The notes below the pieces were generated by a model. The model made no database searches, was not told the DNA's origin, and saw only the letters and a list, made by a program, of their open reading frames with translations. 64,000 nucleotides of DNA, taken from Pseudomonas helvetica (GTDB lineage: Bacteria; Pseudomonadota; Gammaproteobacteria; Pseudomonadales; Pseudomonadaceae). The DNA lies in the NCBI RefSeq assembly GCF_039908645.1, contig NZ_CP150917.1, positions 1,522,501-1,586,500 on the forward strand, in the 5' to 3' direction. Below, one piece after another: positions 9,111 through 17,487 of the stretch. Each line of letters begins with the position of its first letter. Position 1 is the stretch's first letter. Both the position numbers and the translations under genes were made by a program.

Positions 9111-10268
9111 TTACTCCCCTTTACCGCCAGTGGCAGTGTTAGCTGCCTGTGCGGGGGCTGGGTTCTTTGCGCCAACGTTAGTCGCTTCAGTGGGCTTGAC
9201 TACGACGCCAGGTTTGACGAATTGCAGTCCTTCAGTGATCAGGCGGTCGCCGGCCTTGAGGCCATCTTCAATCAGCCATTGGCTGCCGACCGTACGGCTG
9301 GCCTTGAGCTGACGCAGCTCGACCTTGTTGTCCGGACCGACCACCAGAGCAGTTGGCGTTCCCTTGAGGTCACGGGTCACGCCCTGTTGCGGTGCGAGAA
9401 TCGCGGCAGCGTTCACCCCGGCTTGCAGCTGGGCGTGAACGAACATGCCAGGCAACAAGGTGTGATCAGGGTTCGGGAACACTGCGCGCAAGGTCACGGA
9501 ACCGGTGGTCTGGTCAACCGACACTTCGGAGAACTCGAGCTTGCCCTGTTGCTTGTACTGGCTGCCGTCTTCGAGGGTCAGCTTGACCATGGCGGCATTC
9601 TCGCCGGCCTTTTGCAGACGACCGCTTTCCAGTTCGCGGCGCAGCTCCAGCAGTTCGACCGAAGACTGGGTAACGTCGACGTAGATCGGGTCCAGTTGCT
9701 GGATCACGGCCATGGCGTCGGCCTGGCCATTGTTGACCAGTGCGCCTTCGGTGACCGAAGAGCGGCCGATGCGACCGGAAATCGGTGCGTAAACCTTGGT
9801 GTAGCGCACATTGATCTCTGCGCTTTTCAGGGCGGCTTCCGATTGCAGGCGGTTGGCCACGGCAGTGTCGTATTCCTGACGGCTTACGGCTTGCTCGTTG
9901 ACCAGTTGCTTGTAGCGATCGGAAATCGACTTGGTCGATTGCAGGTTGGCTTGTGCGCTGTTCAGGGTGGCCTGATAGACCGAAGGATCGATCTGGTAAA
10001 GCTGCTGGCCTTCCTTCACGTCACCACCTTCCTTGAACAGGCGCTTGAGAATGATGCCATTGACCTGTGGGCGAACTTCCGCGATGCGGTAGGCCGTTGT
10101 GCGGCCCGGCAGTTCGGATGTCAGAGTAAAGGCTTGAGGTTGAAGGGTTACGACGCCGACCTGAGGGGTTGGAGGGGCTGGGGGCGCCTCTTCCTTTTTA
10201 CATCCGCTGAGCAGCGATGCCAGGGCGACGGCAGTAACCAGAGCGGTAACAGCTGGCTTGAATTGCAT
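9111..10268 (-). CDS. emhA: RND efflux periplasmic adaptor lipoprotein EmhA (MexA/TtgA type)
   Basis: A 385-residue membrane-fusion protein. It starts MQFKPAVTALV and has a lipobox LLSGC with the cysteine at residue 23, so it is anchored in the inner membrane and spans the periplasm between EmhB and EmhC. Barrel-sandwich and hairpin segments are evident around VRPQVNGIILKRLFKEGGDV and YTKVYAPISGRIGRS. The frame is open 12 codons further upstream. The start at 10268 is preferred because GAGG lies at the right distance and the signal peptide then begins at once. It is the first gene of emhABC and lies downstream of the proposed EmhR operator. Confidence 0.94.
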   Translation of the reverse strand: MQFKPAVTALVTAVALASLLSGCKKEEAPPAPPTPQVGVVTLQPQAFTLTSELPGRTTAYRIAEVRPQVNGIILKRLFKEGGDVKEGQQLYQIDPSVYQATLNSAQANLQSTKSISDRYKQLVNEQAVSRQEYDTAVANRLQSEAALKSAEINVRYTKVYAPISGRIGRSSVTEGALVNNGQADAMAVIQQLDPIYVDVTQSSVELLELRRELESGRLQKAGENAAMVKLTLEDGSQYKQQGKLEFSEVSVDQTTGSVTLRAVFPNPDHTLLPGMFVHAQLQAGVNAAAILAPQQGVTRDLKGTPTALVVGPDNKVELRQLKASRTVGSQWLIEDGLKAGDRLITEGLQFVKPGVVVKPTEATNVGAKNPAPAQAANTATGGKGE

Positions 10269-10355
10269 GAAGATCCTCGGGTCAGGCGCGCAACATGCGC
10301 ACAAGAAAAGTGTAAAGGTAAAAAAACTGTGCTGGGTGGATAAGTAGCTTGCTAA

Positions 10356-10389
10356 GGAATATACTTACGTTCATGGTTGTTTGTAAATA
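10356..10389. promoter_or_regulatory. Putative EmhR/TtgR-type operator in the emhA-emhR divergent promoter
   Basis: The segment contains AATATACTTAC, then TTCATGGTTG, then TTTGTAAATA. It closely resembles the TtgR operator of P. putida as I remember it (TATTTACAAACAACCATG followed by AATGTAAGTATATTCC), which overlaps the divergent ttgA/ttgR promoters. The position, between the start of emhA and the start of emhR, fits. Binding by EmhR and loss of binding on effector contact are inferred from the family. Confidence 0.75.
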
Positions 10390-10535
10390 GCCTGGCTCAG
10401 TACCCATCCGGTTACAAAAGTCGATGCAAGGTGAAAATTGTAGGCTGGGGATGAGATCTCAGAGAGCTCGCACCCACATTTATTCAGACGGTGTACAGAC
10501 ATCGCTGAAGCATTCCTGATTGAGGTTTTACTGCC

Positions 10536-11168
10536 ATGGTCCGTCGCACCAAAGAGGAAGCTCAAGAAACTCGCAGCCAGATACTCGAAGCGGCAGAAAA
10601 AGCCTTTTACGAAAGGGGCGTGGCGCGCACGACACTGGCGGACATTGCGACCCTGGCCGGTGTTACGCGTGGGGCCATCTACTGGCATTTCAGCAACAAG
10701 GCTGATCTGGTTCAGGCGATGCTCGACAGCTTGCATGAACCGCTGGATGAAATGGCCAGGGCGAGCGAAAGCGCAGAGGAAGAGGATCCGCTGGGATGCA
10801 TGCGCAAACTGCTGATTCATTTGTTTCATCAAGTTGCCCTGGACCCGAAGACCCGACGCATCAATGAGATTCTGTTCCACAAGTGCGAATTCACTGATGA
10901 AATGTGTGATCTGCGCCAGCAGCGTCGCACCGTCAGTCTGGAGTGCAATGTGCGTATCGAACTGGCATTGCGTAATGCGGTGAAACGAGGCCAGTTGCCG
11001 GAGAATCTCGACACGGCCCGCGCAGCGATCAGCATTCATGCCTATGTTGACGGCATCCTGTATGGGTGGCTGCTCGCTCCCGACAGCTTTCAGCTGCACG
11101 CTGAAGCCGCGCGCTGGGTCGACGCGGGTCTGGACATGCTGCGCTTGAGCCCCAGCCTGCGCAAATGA
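10536..11168 (+). CDS. emhR: TetR-family efflux repressor EmhR (TtgR/MexR2-like)
   Basis: A 210-residue TetR regulator. The N-terminal HTH ([20 protein letters not shown] and [15 protein letters not shown]) is near identical in pattern to TtgR, AcrR and EmhR. The C-terminal helical domain binds drugs or plant phenolics in relatives and releases DNA. It is divergent from emhABC, 267 bp from emhA, with a TtgR-like operator between. Expected role is repression of emhABC and of its own gene. A stem-loop follows at 11205. Confidence 0.94.
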   Translation: MVRRTKEEAQETRSQILEAAEKAFYERGVARTTLADIATLAGVTRGAIYWHFSNKADLVQAMLDSLHEPLDEMARASESAEEEDPLGCMRKLLIHLFHQVALDPKTRRINEILFHKCEFTDEMCDLRQQRRTVSLECNVRIELALRNAVKRGQLPENLDTARAAISIHAYVDGILYGWLLAPDSFQLHAEAARWVDAGLDMLRLSPSLRK

Positions 11169-11204
11169 AACAAGATGCGTAATTGGATCCGATTCTGTCA
11201 ATAG

Positions 11205-11235
11205 ACGCGGGCGAAGATCAACTCTTCGCCCGCGT
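11205..11235 (+). terminator. Stem-loop after emhR
   Basis: A 13-bp inverted repeat, 11205-11217 with 11223-11235 (ACGCGGGCGAAGA/TCTTCGCCCGCGT), has a five-base loop, but only a weak T run follows. It probably acts as the emhR terminator. Confidence 0.6.
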
Positions 11236-11358
11236 TGTCGTAATGGGTGCTTTTATATACGGACGCGCTTCGGGATGACAGGTAGCAAGCTACGTATTTT
11301 GTAGGAGTTTTGTGTCGTAGATGTGAAAAGGTGAGAACAATCCGGAAGGGGCGTTGCT

Positions 11359-12006
11359 TCAGCCCAGCCTGATTTCCACCTCGAAATTGAAAGGCTCACT
11401 CTCTCCCATGCTCGTGATTTGGGTTGAGCAATTGATTTTGGATGAGCCAATGGAGGTGACGGTGTTTTTTACCCTTGCCCTGTGTGTGGGCGACAGAACG
11501 CCGAAGGACGTATTCATTATCATGCCGAGATCAAAACGAACCCCGACGTTCTGATCGATAAAATCCACGAACTGATTGAACATGATTTTGTTTTTTTGCC
11601 AAGGATAGGCGTAGGTATAGGCGAAATCGGATTTGAATGCTGTATTGCCGTACGCGGGGAGCAGGAATGACTCACGCTCTGATGTGTGCAGTGGCAAGCT
11701 GGTCTGTGCAATTTTAAACGTGTGAGGGGAGTTATTGATGAGTTTGACTATCACGCGAGTGATGTTCGAGCGCTTGTTTTCATTTCGCCACTGTTCGATT
11801 TGTTTGTTCTGGGCGTGCTCCGAATTAATTTGATCTAACAGGCTGATCAATTCAACCTTGGCGACCCCAATCAACTCATCCAGTGCTTGCTGGTTTTCCT
11901 CGCTGAATAGAAGCGGCGTCAGGTTGTAAAGCATTCCAATGGAGGTGTAGTTGAAAAACGAGAGCAGCTCTTCGTAGTTGTTGCTGGTGTCTTTGATGTC
12001 GTTCAT
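11359..12006 (-). CDS. Unrecognised 215-residue protein
   Basis: I do not recognise this family. The protein has no signal peptide or membrane segment. Residues about 1-80 look helical (QQALDELIGVAKVELISLLD, then a charged EHAQNKQIEQWRNENKR). The rest looks beta-rich, with NSPHTFKIAQTSLPLHTSER, YTYAYPWQKNK and INCSTQITSM. A single-domain beta-sandwich with a preceding helical stalk is plausible, somewhat like aegerolysin-type or insecticidal accessory proteins, but this is only an impression. GC content is lower than in neighbouring genes, suggesting acquisition. An interrupted small frame of similar style (12059-12217) lies 52 nt upstream on the same strand. AAAGGA precedes the start. Confidence 0.7.
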   Translation of the reverse strand: MNDIKDTSNNYEELLSFFNYTSIGMLYNLTPLLFSEENQQALDELIGVAKVELISLLDQINSEHAQNKQIEQWRNENKRSNITRVIVKLINNSPHTFKIAQTSLPLHTSERESFLLPAYGNTAFKSDFAYTYAYPWQKNKIMFNQFVDFIDQNVGVRFDLGMIMNTSFGVLSPTHRARVKNTVTSIGSSKINCSTQITSMGESEPFNFEVEIRLG

Positions 12007-12058
12007 GTCGATTCCTTTCGATTAAGTAAGTGGTTTCAGGGGCTTTGCGGGCCACGGC

Positions 12059-12217
12059 TCAGCCCTCCAGGACGATCAGCTGTGTGTTAAGTGGCATGAC
12101 GTTGGAAGGGAAGGCTGACGGGGTGTCATCCAGCATGACGTCGTTGCGTCAGACTATCGAGTCAGTGAGGTTGCTGAGTGTCAGTGTGATAATAAGTTTG
12201 TGTGCGGGGGCGTCCAT
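12059..12217 (-). pseudogene. Small frame interrupted by TGA, upstream of the unrecognised gene
   Basis: On the minus strand an ATG at 12217 reads 22 codons (MDAPAHKLIITLTLSNLTDS...) to a TGA at 12149-12151. It then continues in the same frame for 29 more codons (RNDVMLDDTPSAFPSNVM...) to a TGA at 12059-12061. The two halves together look like the start of a beta-sandwich protein, similar in tone to the C-terminal part of the adjacent 215-residue protein. It may be a decayed partial copy or a small gene with a nonsense mutation (TGG to TGA). Coding status is uncertain. Confidence 0.3.
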
Positions 12218-12315
12218 GTTAGATAACGTGTTAGTCGTGTTGGTGGTTGAAGTTAACCCCGCTGTCAGTGTCGGTGCAATGTTGATGTTGTTTCATTAGT
12301 TGAGCGTTTTCCAAT

Positions 12316-12352
12316 AAAGAAGCCCCGGGTATTTCTACCCGGGGCTTCTTTA
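12316..12352. terminator. Rho-independent terminator downstream of xenB
   Basis: Arms AAAGAAGCCCCGGGTA (12316-12331) and TACCCGGGGCTTCTTT (12336-12351) are perfect complements with loop TTTC and flanking A/T runs. It stops the minus-strand ene-reductase gene that ends at 12365. Confidence 0.92.
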
Positions 12353-12364
12353 TTTAAACGGAGT

Positions 12365-13414
12365 TTACAGCGTCGGATAGTCGATGTAGCCGACCGGACC
12401 CTTGCCGTAGAACAGTTCTGGGCGCGGCTCGTTCAATGGCGCATCGGCTTTCAGGCGTGCCGGCAGGTCCGGGTTGGCGATGAACGGTACGCCGAAGGCG
12501 ACCGCATCGGCCTTGCCGCTGGAGAGCCAGGCATTGGCGCTGTCCTTGGTGAAACGTTCATTGGCAATGTATGCGCCGCCGAAGGCTTCTTTCAGTTGTG
12601 GGCCGAGGCTGTCGCCAGCTTCTTTCTCGCGGGAGCAAATGAACGCGATGCCGCGTTTACCCAGTTCGCGAGCGACGTAGGTGAAGGTTTCGGACAGGTT
12701 GTCGTCGCCCATGTCGTGGGAGTCGGCGCGGGGTGCCAGGTGCACACCGACGCGACCTGCGCCCCAGACCTCGATGGCAGCGTCGGTCACTTCCAGCAAC
12801 AGGCGAGCACGGTTTTCCAGGGAGCCACCGTAATTGTCGGTGCGCTGGTTGGTGCTGCTTTGCAGGAATTGGTCGAGCAGGTAACCGTTGGCGCCGTGGA
12901 TTTCCACGCCGTCAAAACCGGCAGCCTTGGCGTTTTCCGCACCGACGCGGTAAGCGTCGACGATGTCGGCGATTTCAGCGGTTTCCAGTGCGCGTGGCGT
13001 TGGGTAGTCGGCCAGTGGGCGAACCAGGCTGACATGACCTTTTGGCTGGATGGCGCTCGGTGCAACCGGAGCTTCGCCGTTCAGGTAGGACGGGTGGGAA
13101 ACCCGGCCCACATGCCACAGTTGCAGGAAGATCTTGCCGCCGGCGCCGTGTACCGCTTTGGTCACGTTGCTCCAGCCGCGCACCTGGTCGTTGGACCAGA
13201 TGCCCGGGGTGTCCGGGTAGCCGACGCCCATCGGCGTGACCGAGGTGGCCTCGCTGAGGATCAGGCCGGCGGACGCGCGCTGCACATAGTATTCAGCCAT
13301 CAGTGCGTTCGGCACGCGGCCTTCGTCGGCGCGGCAGCGAGTCAGTGGCGCCATGATGATGCGGTTTGCCAGTTGCAGGTCGCCAAGCTTGATCGGATCG
13401 AAAATAGTCGTCAT
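12365..13414 (-). CDS. xenB: Alkene reductase of the Old Yellow Enzyme family (xenobiotic reductase B type)
   Basis: A 349-residue FMN-dependent NAD(P)H:enoate reductase. Visible landmarks are the N-terminal IIMAPLTRCRA, the substrate-binding His/Asn pair in VEIHGANGYLLDQFL, STNQRTDNYGGS and a C-terminal FMN region around DAVAFGVPFIANPDLP. It reduces activated C=C bonds. The close relative XenB of P. fluorescens I-C also denitrates nitroglycerin and reduces nitroaromatics. Length matches XenB. It lies 22 nt downstream of an MFS transporter gene and an ArsR-type regulator gene on the same strand, so the three may respond together to electrophiles. Confidence 0.88.
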   Translation of the reverse strand: MTTIFDPIKLGDLQLANRIIMAPLTRCRADEGRVPNALMAEYYVQRASAGLILSEATSVTPMGVGYPDTPGIWSNDQVRGWSNVTKAVHGAGGKIFLQLWHVGRVSHPSYLNGEAPVAPSAIQPKGHVSLVRPLADYPTPRALETAEIADIVDAYRVGAENAKAAGFDGVEIHGANGYLLDQFLQSSTNQRTDNYGGSLENRARLLLEVTDAAIEVWGAGRVGVHLAPRADSHDMGDDNLSETFTYVARELGKRGIAFICSREKEAGDSLGPQLKEAFGGAYIANERFTKDSANAWLSSGKADAVAFGVPFIANPDLPARLKADAPLNEPRPELFYGKGPVGYIDYPTL

Positions 13415-13436
13415 TTAATACAACCCTCGTGAGGTA

Positions 13437-14603
13437 TCAGTTGGTAGCAGGAGCCAGTTCGGGATTACCGCTCTGACGGAAAGTAATCAGGGTCACCAGC
13501 AGCGCCAGGATCGCCAGCGCAGCGGCCGCGAGGGGCACGCTGGTCAGGCCGAAACCATGGGCGATGACGCTGCCGCCAACCCAGGCTCCGAGTGCGTTGC
13601 CGACATTGAAAGCGCCGATGTTCAGGGTCGACACCAGGTTCGGTGCCGCCTTGCCAAAGGTCACTACGTTCACTTGCAGGGCGGGGACGGCGGCAAAGCA
13701 CGCGGTAGCCCAGAGGAACAGGGTGATTTCGGTCGGGATCACTGCAACGCTGGTCCAGGTCAGCACGGTGGAGACCACCGCCATGCTGATGAACACGCCA
13801 ATCAGTGTCGCCGCCATGCCTTTGTCAGCCAGTTTGCCGCCGATGATGTTGCCGACTGTCAGGCCCAGGCCGATGAGCATCAGGGTCCAGGTCACGCCGC
13901 GTGGCGAGACACCGGTGACTTCGCCCAACAGTGGTGCGACATAGGTAAACAAGGTGAAGACCGATGCGGCGAACAGTGCGGTCATGCTCAACGACAGCCA
14001 GATACCGGCCCCTTTGAGGGCGCTCAGTTCGGCGCGCATGTCGAGTTTTTCTTCGTCACGTTTGGCCGGCAGGAAGCGGATCAGGCCGATCAGCGCAATC
14101 ACGCCGATCACGGTCACTGCCCAGAAGGTCGAGCGCCAGCCCGCTTCCTGACCCAGCGCAGTGCCCAGCGGTACGCCCAACACGTTGGCCAGGGTCAGGC
14201 CGGTGAACATCAATGCAACGGCCGACGCACGCTTGTTGGCAGGCACCAGACCTGCCGCCACCACCGAGCCGATACCGAAGAACGCGCCATGGCACAGGGC
14301 GGTGACGACACGGGCGAACATCAGCACCTGATAATCACTGGCGAGGGCGCAGAGCAGGTTGCCGACAATGAAAATGCCCATCAACGCGACCAGCGCAGCC
14401 TTGCGTGGCAGTCTGGCGGTGGCCAGTGCCATGAACGGCGCACCGATGGCCACGCCCAGGGCGTAGCCGGTCACCAGCCACCCGGCGCCAGGGATCGACA
14501 CACCAAGGTCGGCCGCCACATCGGGCAGCAAGCCCATGATGACGAACTCGGTGGTGCCGATGGCAAAGGCGCTGAGGGCCAGAATGAGGAGCGAGAGGGG
14601 CAT
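13437..14603 (-). CDS. MFS transporter (DHA1, arabinose-efflux-like)
   Basis: A 388-residue inner-membrane protein with about twelve hydrophobic helices. It has the DHA1 start SAFAIGTTEFVIMGLLPDVA and the motif C region FTGLTLANVLGVPLGTALGQ seen in the YdhP/AraJ/YdeA efflux group. Those proteins export sugars or small drugs; the substrate here is not evident. It lies between an ArsR-type regulator (34 nt upstream) and xenB (22 nt downstream) on the same strand, which suggests one transcriptional unit controlled by that regulator. Confidence 0.88.
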   Translation of the reverse strand: MPLSLLILALSAFAIGTTEFVIMGLLPDVAADLGVSIPGAGWLVTGYALGVAIGAPFMALATARLPRKAALVALMGIFIVGNLLCALASDYQVLMFARVVTALCHGAFFGIGSVVAAGLVPANKRASAVALMFTGLTLANVLGVPLGTALGQEAGWRSTFWAVTVIGVIALIGLIRFLPAKRDEEKLDMRAELSALKGAGIWLSLSMTALFAASVFTLFTYVAPLLGEVTGVSPRGVTWTLMLIGLGLTVGNIIGGKLADKGMAATLIGVFISMAVVSTVLTWTSVAVIPTEITLFLWATACFAAVPALQVNVVTFGKAAPNLVSTLNIGAFNVGNALGAWVGGSVIAHGFGLTSVPLAAAALAILALLVTLITFRQSGNPELAPATN

Positions 14604-14637
14604 TGTTGATTCCTTATCGGCGTACTGACGTAAAGGG

Positions 14638-14943
14638 TCAGAGCTCTTTGCTGAAGGTGCGGAGGAATTCCTGAATGGTTTCCTCGTTGCGTTTGAAAAA
14701 ATGCCACTGGCCGACTTTACGGCTGCTGATCAGGCCGGCGCGTTGCAGGGTCGCCAGATGGGCGGAAACGGTGGACTGCGATAAACCGCAACGTTGATCG
14801 ATCTGCCCAGCGCAGACGCCGTGCTCGTTGCTGTGGGATTGGTCGGGGAATTCGACGGTCGGGTCTTTGAGCCAGTGCAGGATTTCTCGCCGTACCGGGT
14901 GCGCCAGGGCTTTTATTATTTCGTCGAGGTCAATGGTGGACAT
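14638..14943 (-). CDS. ArsR-family winged-helix regulator
   Basis: A 101-residue regulator, MSTIDLDEIIKALAHPVRRE..., with the winged helix LSQSTVSAHLATLQRAGLIS. The frame is open for 52 further codons upstream. The start at 14943 is chosen because the family begins here and the upstream part covers AT-rich operator-like repeats. Two cysteines (VCAGQIDQRCGLSQ) lie near the recognition helix, so metal or redox sensing is possible, though no CxC metal motif of ArsR is seen. It probably represses the MFS-xenB unit downstream, its own promoter and possibly the divergent acpH gene. Confidence 0.85.
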   Translation of the reverse strand: MSTIDLDEIIKALAHPVRREILHWLKDPTVEFPDQSHSNEHGVCAGQIDQRCGLSQSTVSAHLATLQRAGLISSRKVGQWHFFKRNEETIQEFLRTFSKEL

Positions 14944-14966
14944 GGCAGTGCTCGGGTTGGGTAAAA

Positions 14967-15072
14967 CGTTATATCGCGATGAGGCGAACTTTAAATCGGT
15001 ATTTCGCGATATACCAATATGATTTTGATCTGATGACAGCCTAAATCGGTATATCGGGTTATAACGATATTG
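14967..15072. promoter_or_regulatory. Cluster of repeated operator-like half-sites in the arsR-acpH divergent region
   Basis: Three related AT-rich sites stand in about 105 bp: CGTTATATCGCGAT at 14967-14980, AAATCGGTATTTCGCGATAT at 14993-15012 and AAATCGGTATATCGGGTTAT at 15043-15062, followed by AACGATATTG. The shared units are ATATCGCGAT and AAATCGGTAT. They lie immediately upstream of the ArsR-type gene and 26 bp before acpH, and are likely binding sites of that regulator. Confidence 0.6.
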
Positions 15073-15097
15073 AGGGCGCAGTGCTAAGCTACGCGGC

Positions 15098-15691
15098 ATG
15101 AACTATCTCGCACATCTTCATCTCGGTGGCCAGCGCCCCGGTCAAATGCTCGGCAGTTTGTATGGCGATTTCGTCAAGGGTCGGCTGCAAGGGCAGTTCA
15201 ATCCGGAGATCGAAGCGGCCATTCAGCTGCATCGCAGCATCGACGTGTTTACCGACCGCCATCCGTTGGTCGACCTGGCGTTGTCGCGCTTTACGCTGAC
15301 GCGACGGCGTTATGCCGGGATCGTGCTCGATGTGTTTTTCGACCATTGCCTGGCGCGGGACTGGAGGCTTTACGCGGACCAGCCGCTGGAGCAGTTCACT
15401 TCGGATGTGTACCGGGTGCTGGCTGCCGAACCGCAGTTGCCAGGGCGACTCGCGCAGATTGCCCCGCACATGGAGGCGAATGACTGGCTTGGCTCTTATC
15501 GGGAGTTTGCGGTGCTGGACCAGGTGCTGCGGGGGATTTCACGGCGCCTGTCACGGCCTGAAGAACTGGCTGCAGCGATGGAGGAATTGCGGCGGCTGTA
15601 TGAGCCGTTGAGCGAGGACTTTCGGTTGTTCTATCCGCAGCTTCAGTTTTTTGCACAAGACCATCTGGAGCGCCTGAGTCCGTATCCGTAG
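15098..15691 (+). CDS. acpH: Acyl carrier protein phosphodiesterase (AcpH, DUF479)
   Basis: A 197-residue protein beginning MNYLAHLHLGGQRPGQMLGS, with the metal-binding HD-type motifs GDFVKGR, IQLHRSIDVFTDRHP and VLDVFFDHCLARDW. AcpH removes the 4'-phosphopantetheine arm from holo-ACP in the cytoplasm. It is divergent from the ArsR-type regulator with repeated operator-like sites between. A family C inverted repeat begins within its last codons and could serve as the 3' stem-loop. Confidence 0.88.
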   Translation: MNYLAHLHLGGQRPGQMLGSLYGDFVKGRLQGQFNPEIEAAIQLHRSIDVFTDRHPLVDLALSRFTLTRRRYAGIVLDVFFDHCLARDWRLYADQPLEQFTSDVYRVLAAEPQLPGRLAQIAPHMEANDWLGSYREFAVLDQVLRGISRRLSRPEELAAAMEELRRLYEPLSEDFRLFYPQLQFFAQDHLERLSPYP

Positions 15692-15776
15692 GAGCAAAGC
15701 TTGCTCGCGATCGATGCGCCGCGGTTTTTCTGAACCACCGCGTCATCGTTCATCGCGAGCAAGCTTTGCTCCTACG
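15687..15776. repeat. Inverted-pair repeat, family C copy 1
   Basis: Arms CGTAGGAGCAAAGCTTGCTC (from 15687) and GAGCAAGCTTTGCTCCTACG (to 15776) are complementary and extend with GCGAT/ATCGC. A short internal stem GCGCCGCGGT/ACCACCGCGT is also present. The element overlaps the end of acpH and lies between convergent genes. Copy 2 is at 30239. Confidence 0.85.
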
Positions 15777-15796
15777 GGATTGGGTCGGGATCGGGA

Positions 15797-16591
15797 TCAT
15801 GCGGCAATCAGTTCGCCAGCGCGTCGTGGTTCCGCAGGTTTTGCCACGTCGCCAAACAACGCCTTCTGCACCGCTTGTTGCGCCGCAAACGCCAGCGCCG
15901 CGCGTTCCTGACCGTGGCAGGCAATCGGTTTGAGCAGATGGATCTCGACGTCGCCCTGATCGTTGGCGAACAAGCGCATCAAGTGCGAGAGCAAGTCGTC
16001 ATCACCAATGAACGGGGCGAGCGGGTCGATCTGGCCGTCGCGCAGATAACGAACGGCCACCGGTTGCAGCGCCACGTCCGCGTCGATGGCAGCCGACAGC
16101 AAGCGACCATGAAAGGTGCGCAACGAACGGCCATCGGTGGTGGTGCCTTCCGGGAACATCAGCAACGGATGGGCTTGCTCCAGGTGGCGGCTCATCTGCT
16201 TGCGGATCAGTTGGCTGTCACCCGAACCTCGACGAATGAATAGGCTGCCAGCCTTGGCCGCGAGCCAGCCGGCGACCGGCCAGGTACGCACTTCGGCCTT
16301 GGACAGGAAGGACAAGGGCGTGAGCATGCCCAGTAGCGGAATGTCGGTCCAGGACACATGGTTACTGACCCAGAGCATCGGCTTTTGCGGCAGTTCACCG
16401 TGAACCGTCACGCGAAAGGGCAGGGCGTTACTCAGACGGGTCATGAAAAAACGCGACCAGCGTTGGCGCCGCACCATCGAGTTGGCCACCCCCATGCGTT
16501 CGAACAGCCCGAACACGCTGGCCATGCTCAAGCCCAGCGCGACCACCAGCAGCACTCGCGCGATCCGCGCGTACACCCGCAGCCGGCTCAT
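15797..16591 (-). CDS. olsA: Lyso-ornithine lipid O-acyltransferase (PlsC family, OlsA)
   Basis: A 264-residue membrane-associated acyltransferase with one N-terminal hydrophobic helix. The catalytic NHVSWTD (HX4D) and the substrate motif FPEGTTTDG are present. Its start shares one base with the stop of olsB (TGATG), so the two are translationally coupled. OlsA esterifies the N-acylated ornithine made by OlsB to give ornithine lipid, a phosphate-free membrane lipid made under phosphate limitation. The frame is open 13 codons upstream, but ATG at 16591 is the coupled start. Without olsB next door it would only be called a 1-acylglycerol-3-phosphate acyltransferase-like protein. Confidence 0.85.
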   Translation of the reverse strand: MSRLRVYARIARVLLVVALGLSMASVFGLFERMGVANSMVRRQRWSRFFMTRLSNALPFRVTVHGELPQKPMLWVSNHVSWTDIPLLGMLTPLSFLSKAEVRTWPVAGWLAAKAGSLFIRRGSGDSQLIRKQMSRHLEQAHPLLMFPEGTTTDGRSLRTFHGRLLSAAIDADVALQPVAVRYLRDGQIDPLAPFIGDDDLLSHLMRLFANDQGDVEIHLLKPIACHGQERAALAFAAQQAVQKALFGDVAKPAEPRRAGELIAA

Positions 16592-17346
16592 CAGACTGCC
16601 GCCTTGAAGTGTTTGGCGTAACGCGGGCACAGTTCGTCACGCTTGAGCAGGATGAACACGTCGGCGACCTGGAAGTCTTCGTCCCAGCACGGCTCACCGC
16701 AGATCTTCGCGCCCAGGCGCATGTAGGCCTTGAGCAGTGGCGGCATTTCGGCGATCACGTTGGACGGGATGTCGAGGGCCGGCAACGGTTTCTTCGGTTC
16801 GGCGCGCAGGTGCTCGGTGCACAGATAGCGTTCACGCAAGCGTTGCATGATCGCCTGGGCCTGAATGCCGCCGTCTTGCATCGGGATGCTCGCGCAGCCC
16901 ATCAGGTAGCTGTAGCCGCCCTGATTCAGCACTTCGGCCAACTCGCCCCAGAGCACGGCGATGGTGCCGCCGTTGCGGTAGGCCGGGTCGACGCAGGTGC
17001 GACCGATCTCCAGGATCGGCCCTTGCAGATGGACCAGGCCGTGCAGGCTGAATTCTTCTTCGCTGTAAAAACGCCCCAGGCTGCTGGCGGCCTGATGGTC
17101 GAGCAAACGCGTGGTTGCTACCAGGCGTCCGCTATTCAAATCACGCACGCCAATGTGGGCGCAGTGAACATCATAGTCATCCATGTCCAGACCCAACTCT
17201 GCGCCTTTGAGCTTGGCGTTGAACTCGCCACTGAAAACGTTGAAGCGCAGGGCCTGGGCTTCCTGCAACGCCTCGGCGCCGATCAGGCGTTCGGCTTGCA
17301 GGCGGCGTTCATTGCCGGTGTCGCTGATGCGGGCGATCTGAGTCAT
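16591..17346 (-). CDS. olsB: Ornithine N-acyltransferase (OlsB, GNAT-like)
   Basis: A 251-residue protein, [20 protein letters not shown]..., that makes an amide bond between the alpha-amine of ornithine and a 3-hydroxy fatty acid from ACP. Motifs seen are [30 protein letters not shown] and [13 protein letters not shown], all typical of the OlsB/hemolysin-like acyltransferase family. The start at 17346 has GGAG about nine bases upstream. The open frame continues 136 codons further but is antisense to the next gene. It is first in the olsBA operon. Confidence 0.9.
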   Translation of the reverse strand: MTQIARISDTGNERRLQAERLIGAEALQEAQALRFNVFSGEFNAKLKGAELGLDMDDYDVHCAHIGVRDLNSGRLVATTRLLDHQAASSLGRFYSEEEFSLHGLVHLQGPILEIGRTCVDPAYRNGGTIAVLWGELAEVLNQGGYSYLMGCASIPMQDGGIQAQAIMQRLRERYLCTEHLRAEPKKPLPALDIPSNVIAEMPPLLKAYMRLGAKICGEPCWDEDFQVADVFILLKRDELCPRYAKHFKAAV

Positions 17347-17487
17347 TGCGAATCTCCGTACGGGCTGCTCACCCGTCTTGGGTTGCAGTCGATCGACTTT
17401 GTTGTGCAAAGTCAGGCTATGTAGCCCCGGTGTCATCGCCATGAAGCTTTGGTGATGCTTGTGTGACAGCCCCCAGAGGATCCGTTT

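Noticed and set aside
10371..11201. 276-codon minus-strand open frame
   Set aside because: Antisense to emhR and covering the operator region; emhR is clear.
12030..12299. 89-codon plus-strand open frame
   Set aside because: Ser/Val-rich translation without a ribosome site. The minus strand here holds the interrupted small frame.
13557..14609. 350-codon plus-strand open frame rich in Gln, His and Gly
   Set aside because: Antisense shadow of the MFS transporter gene.
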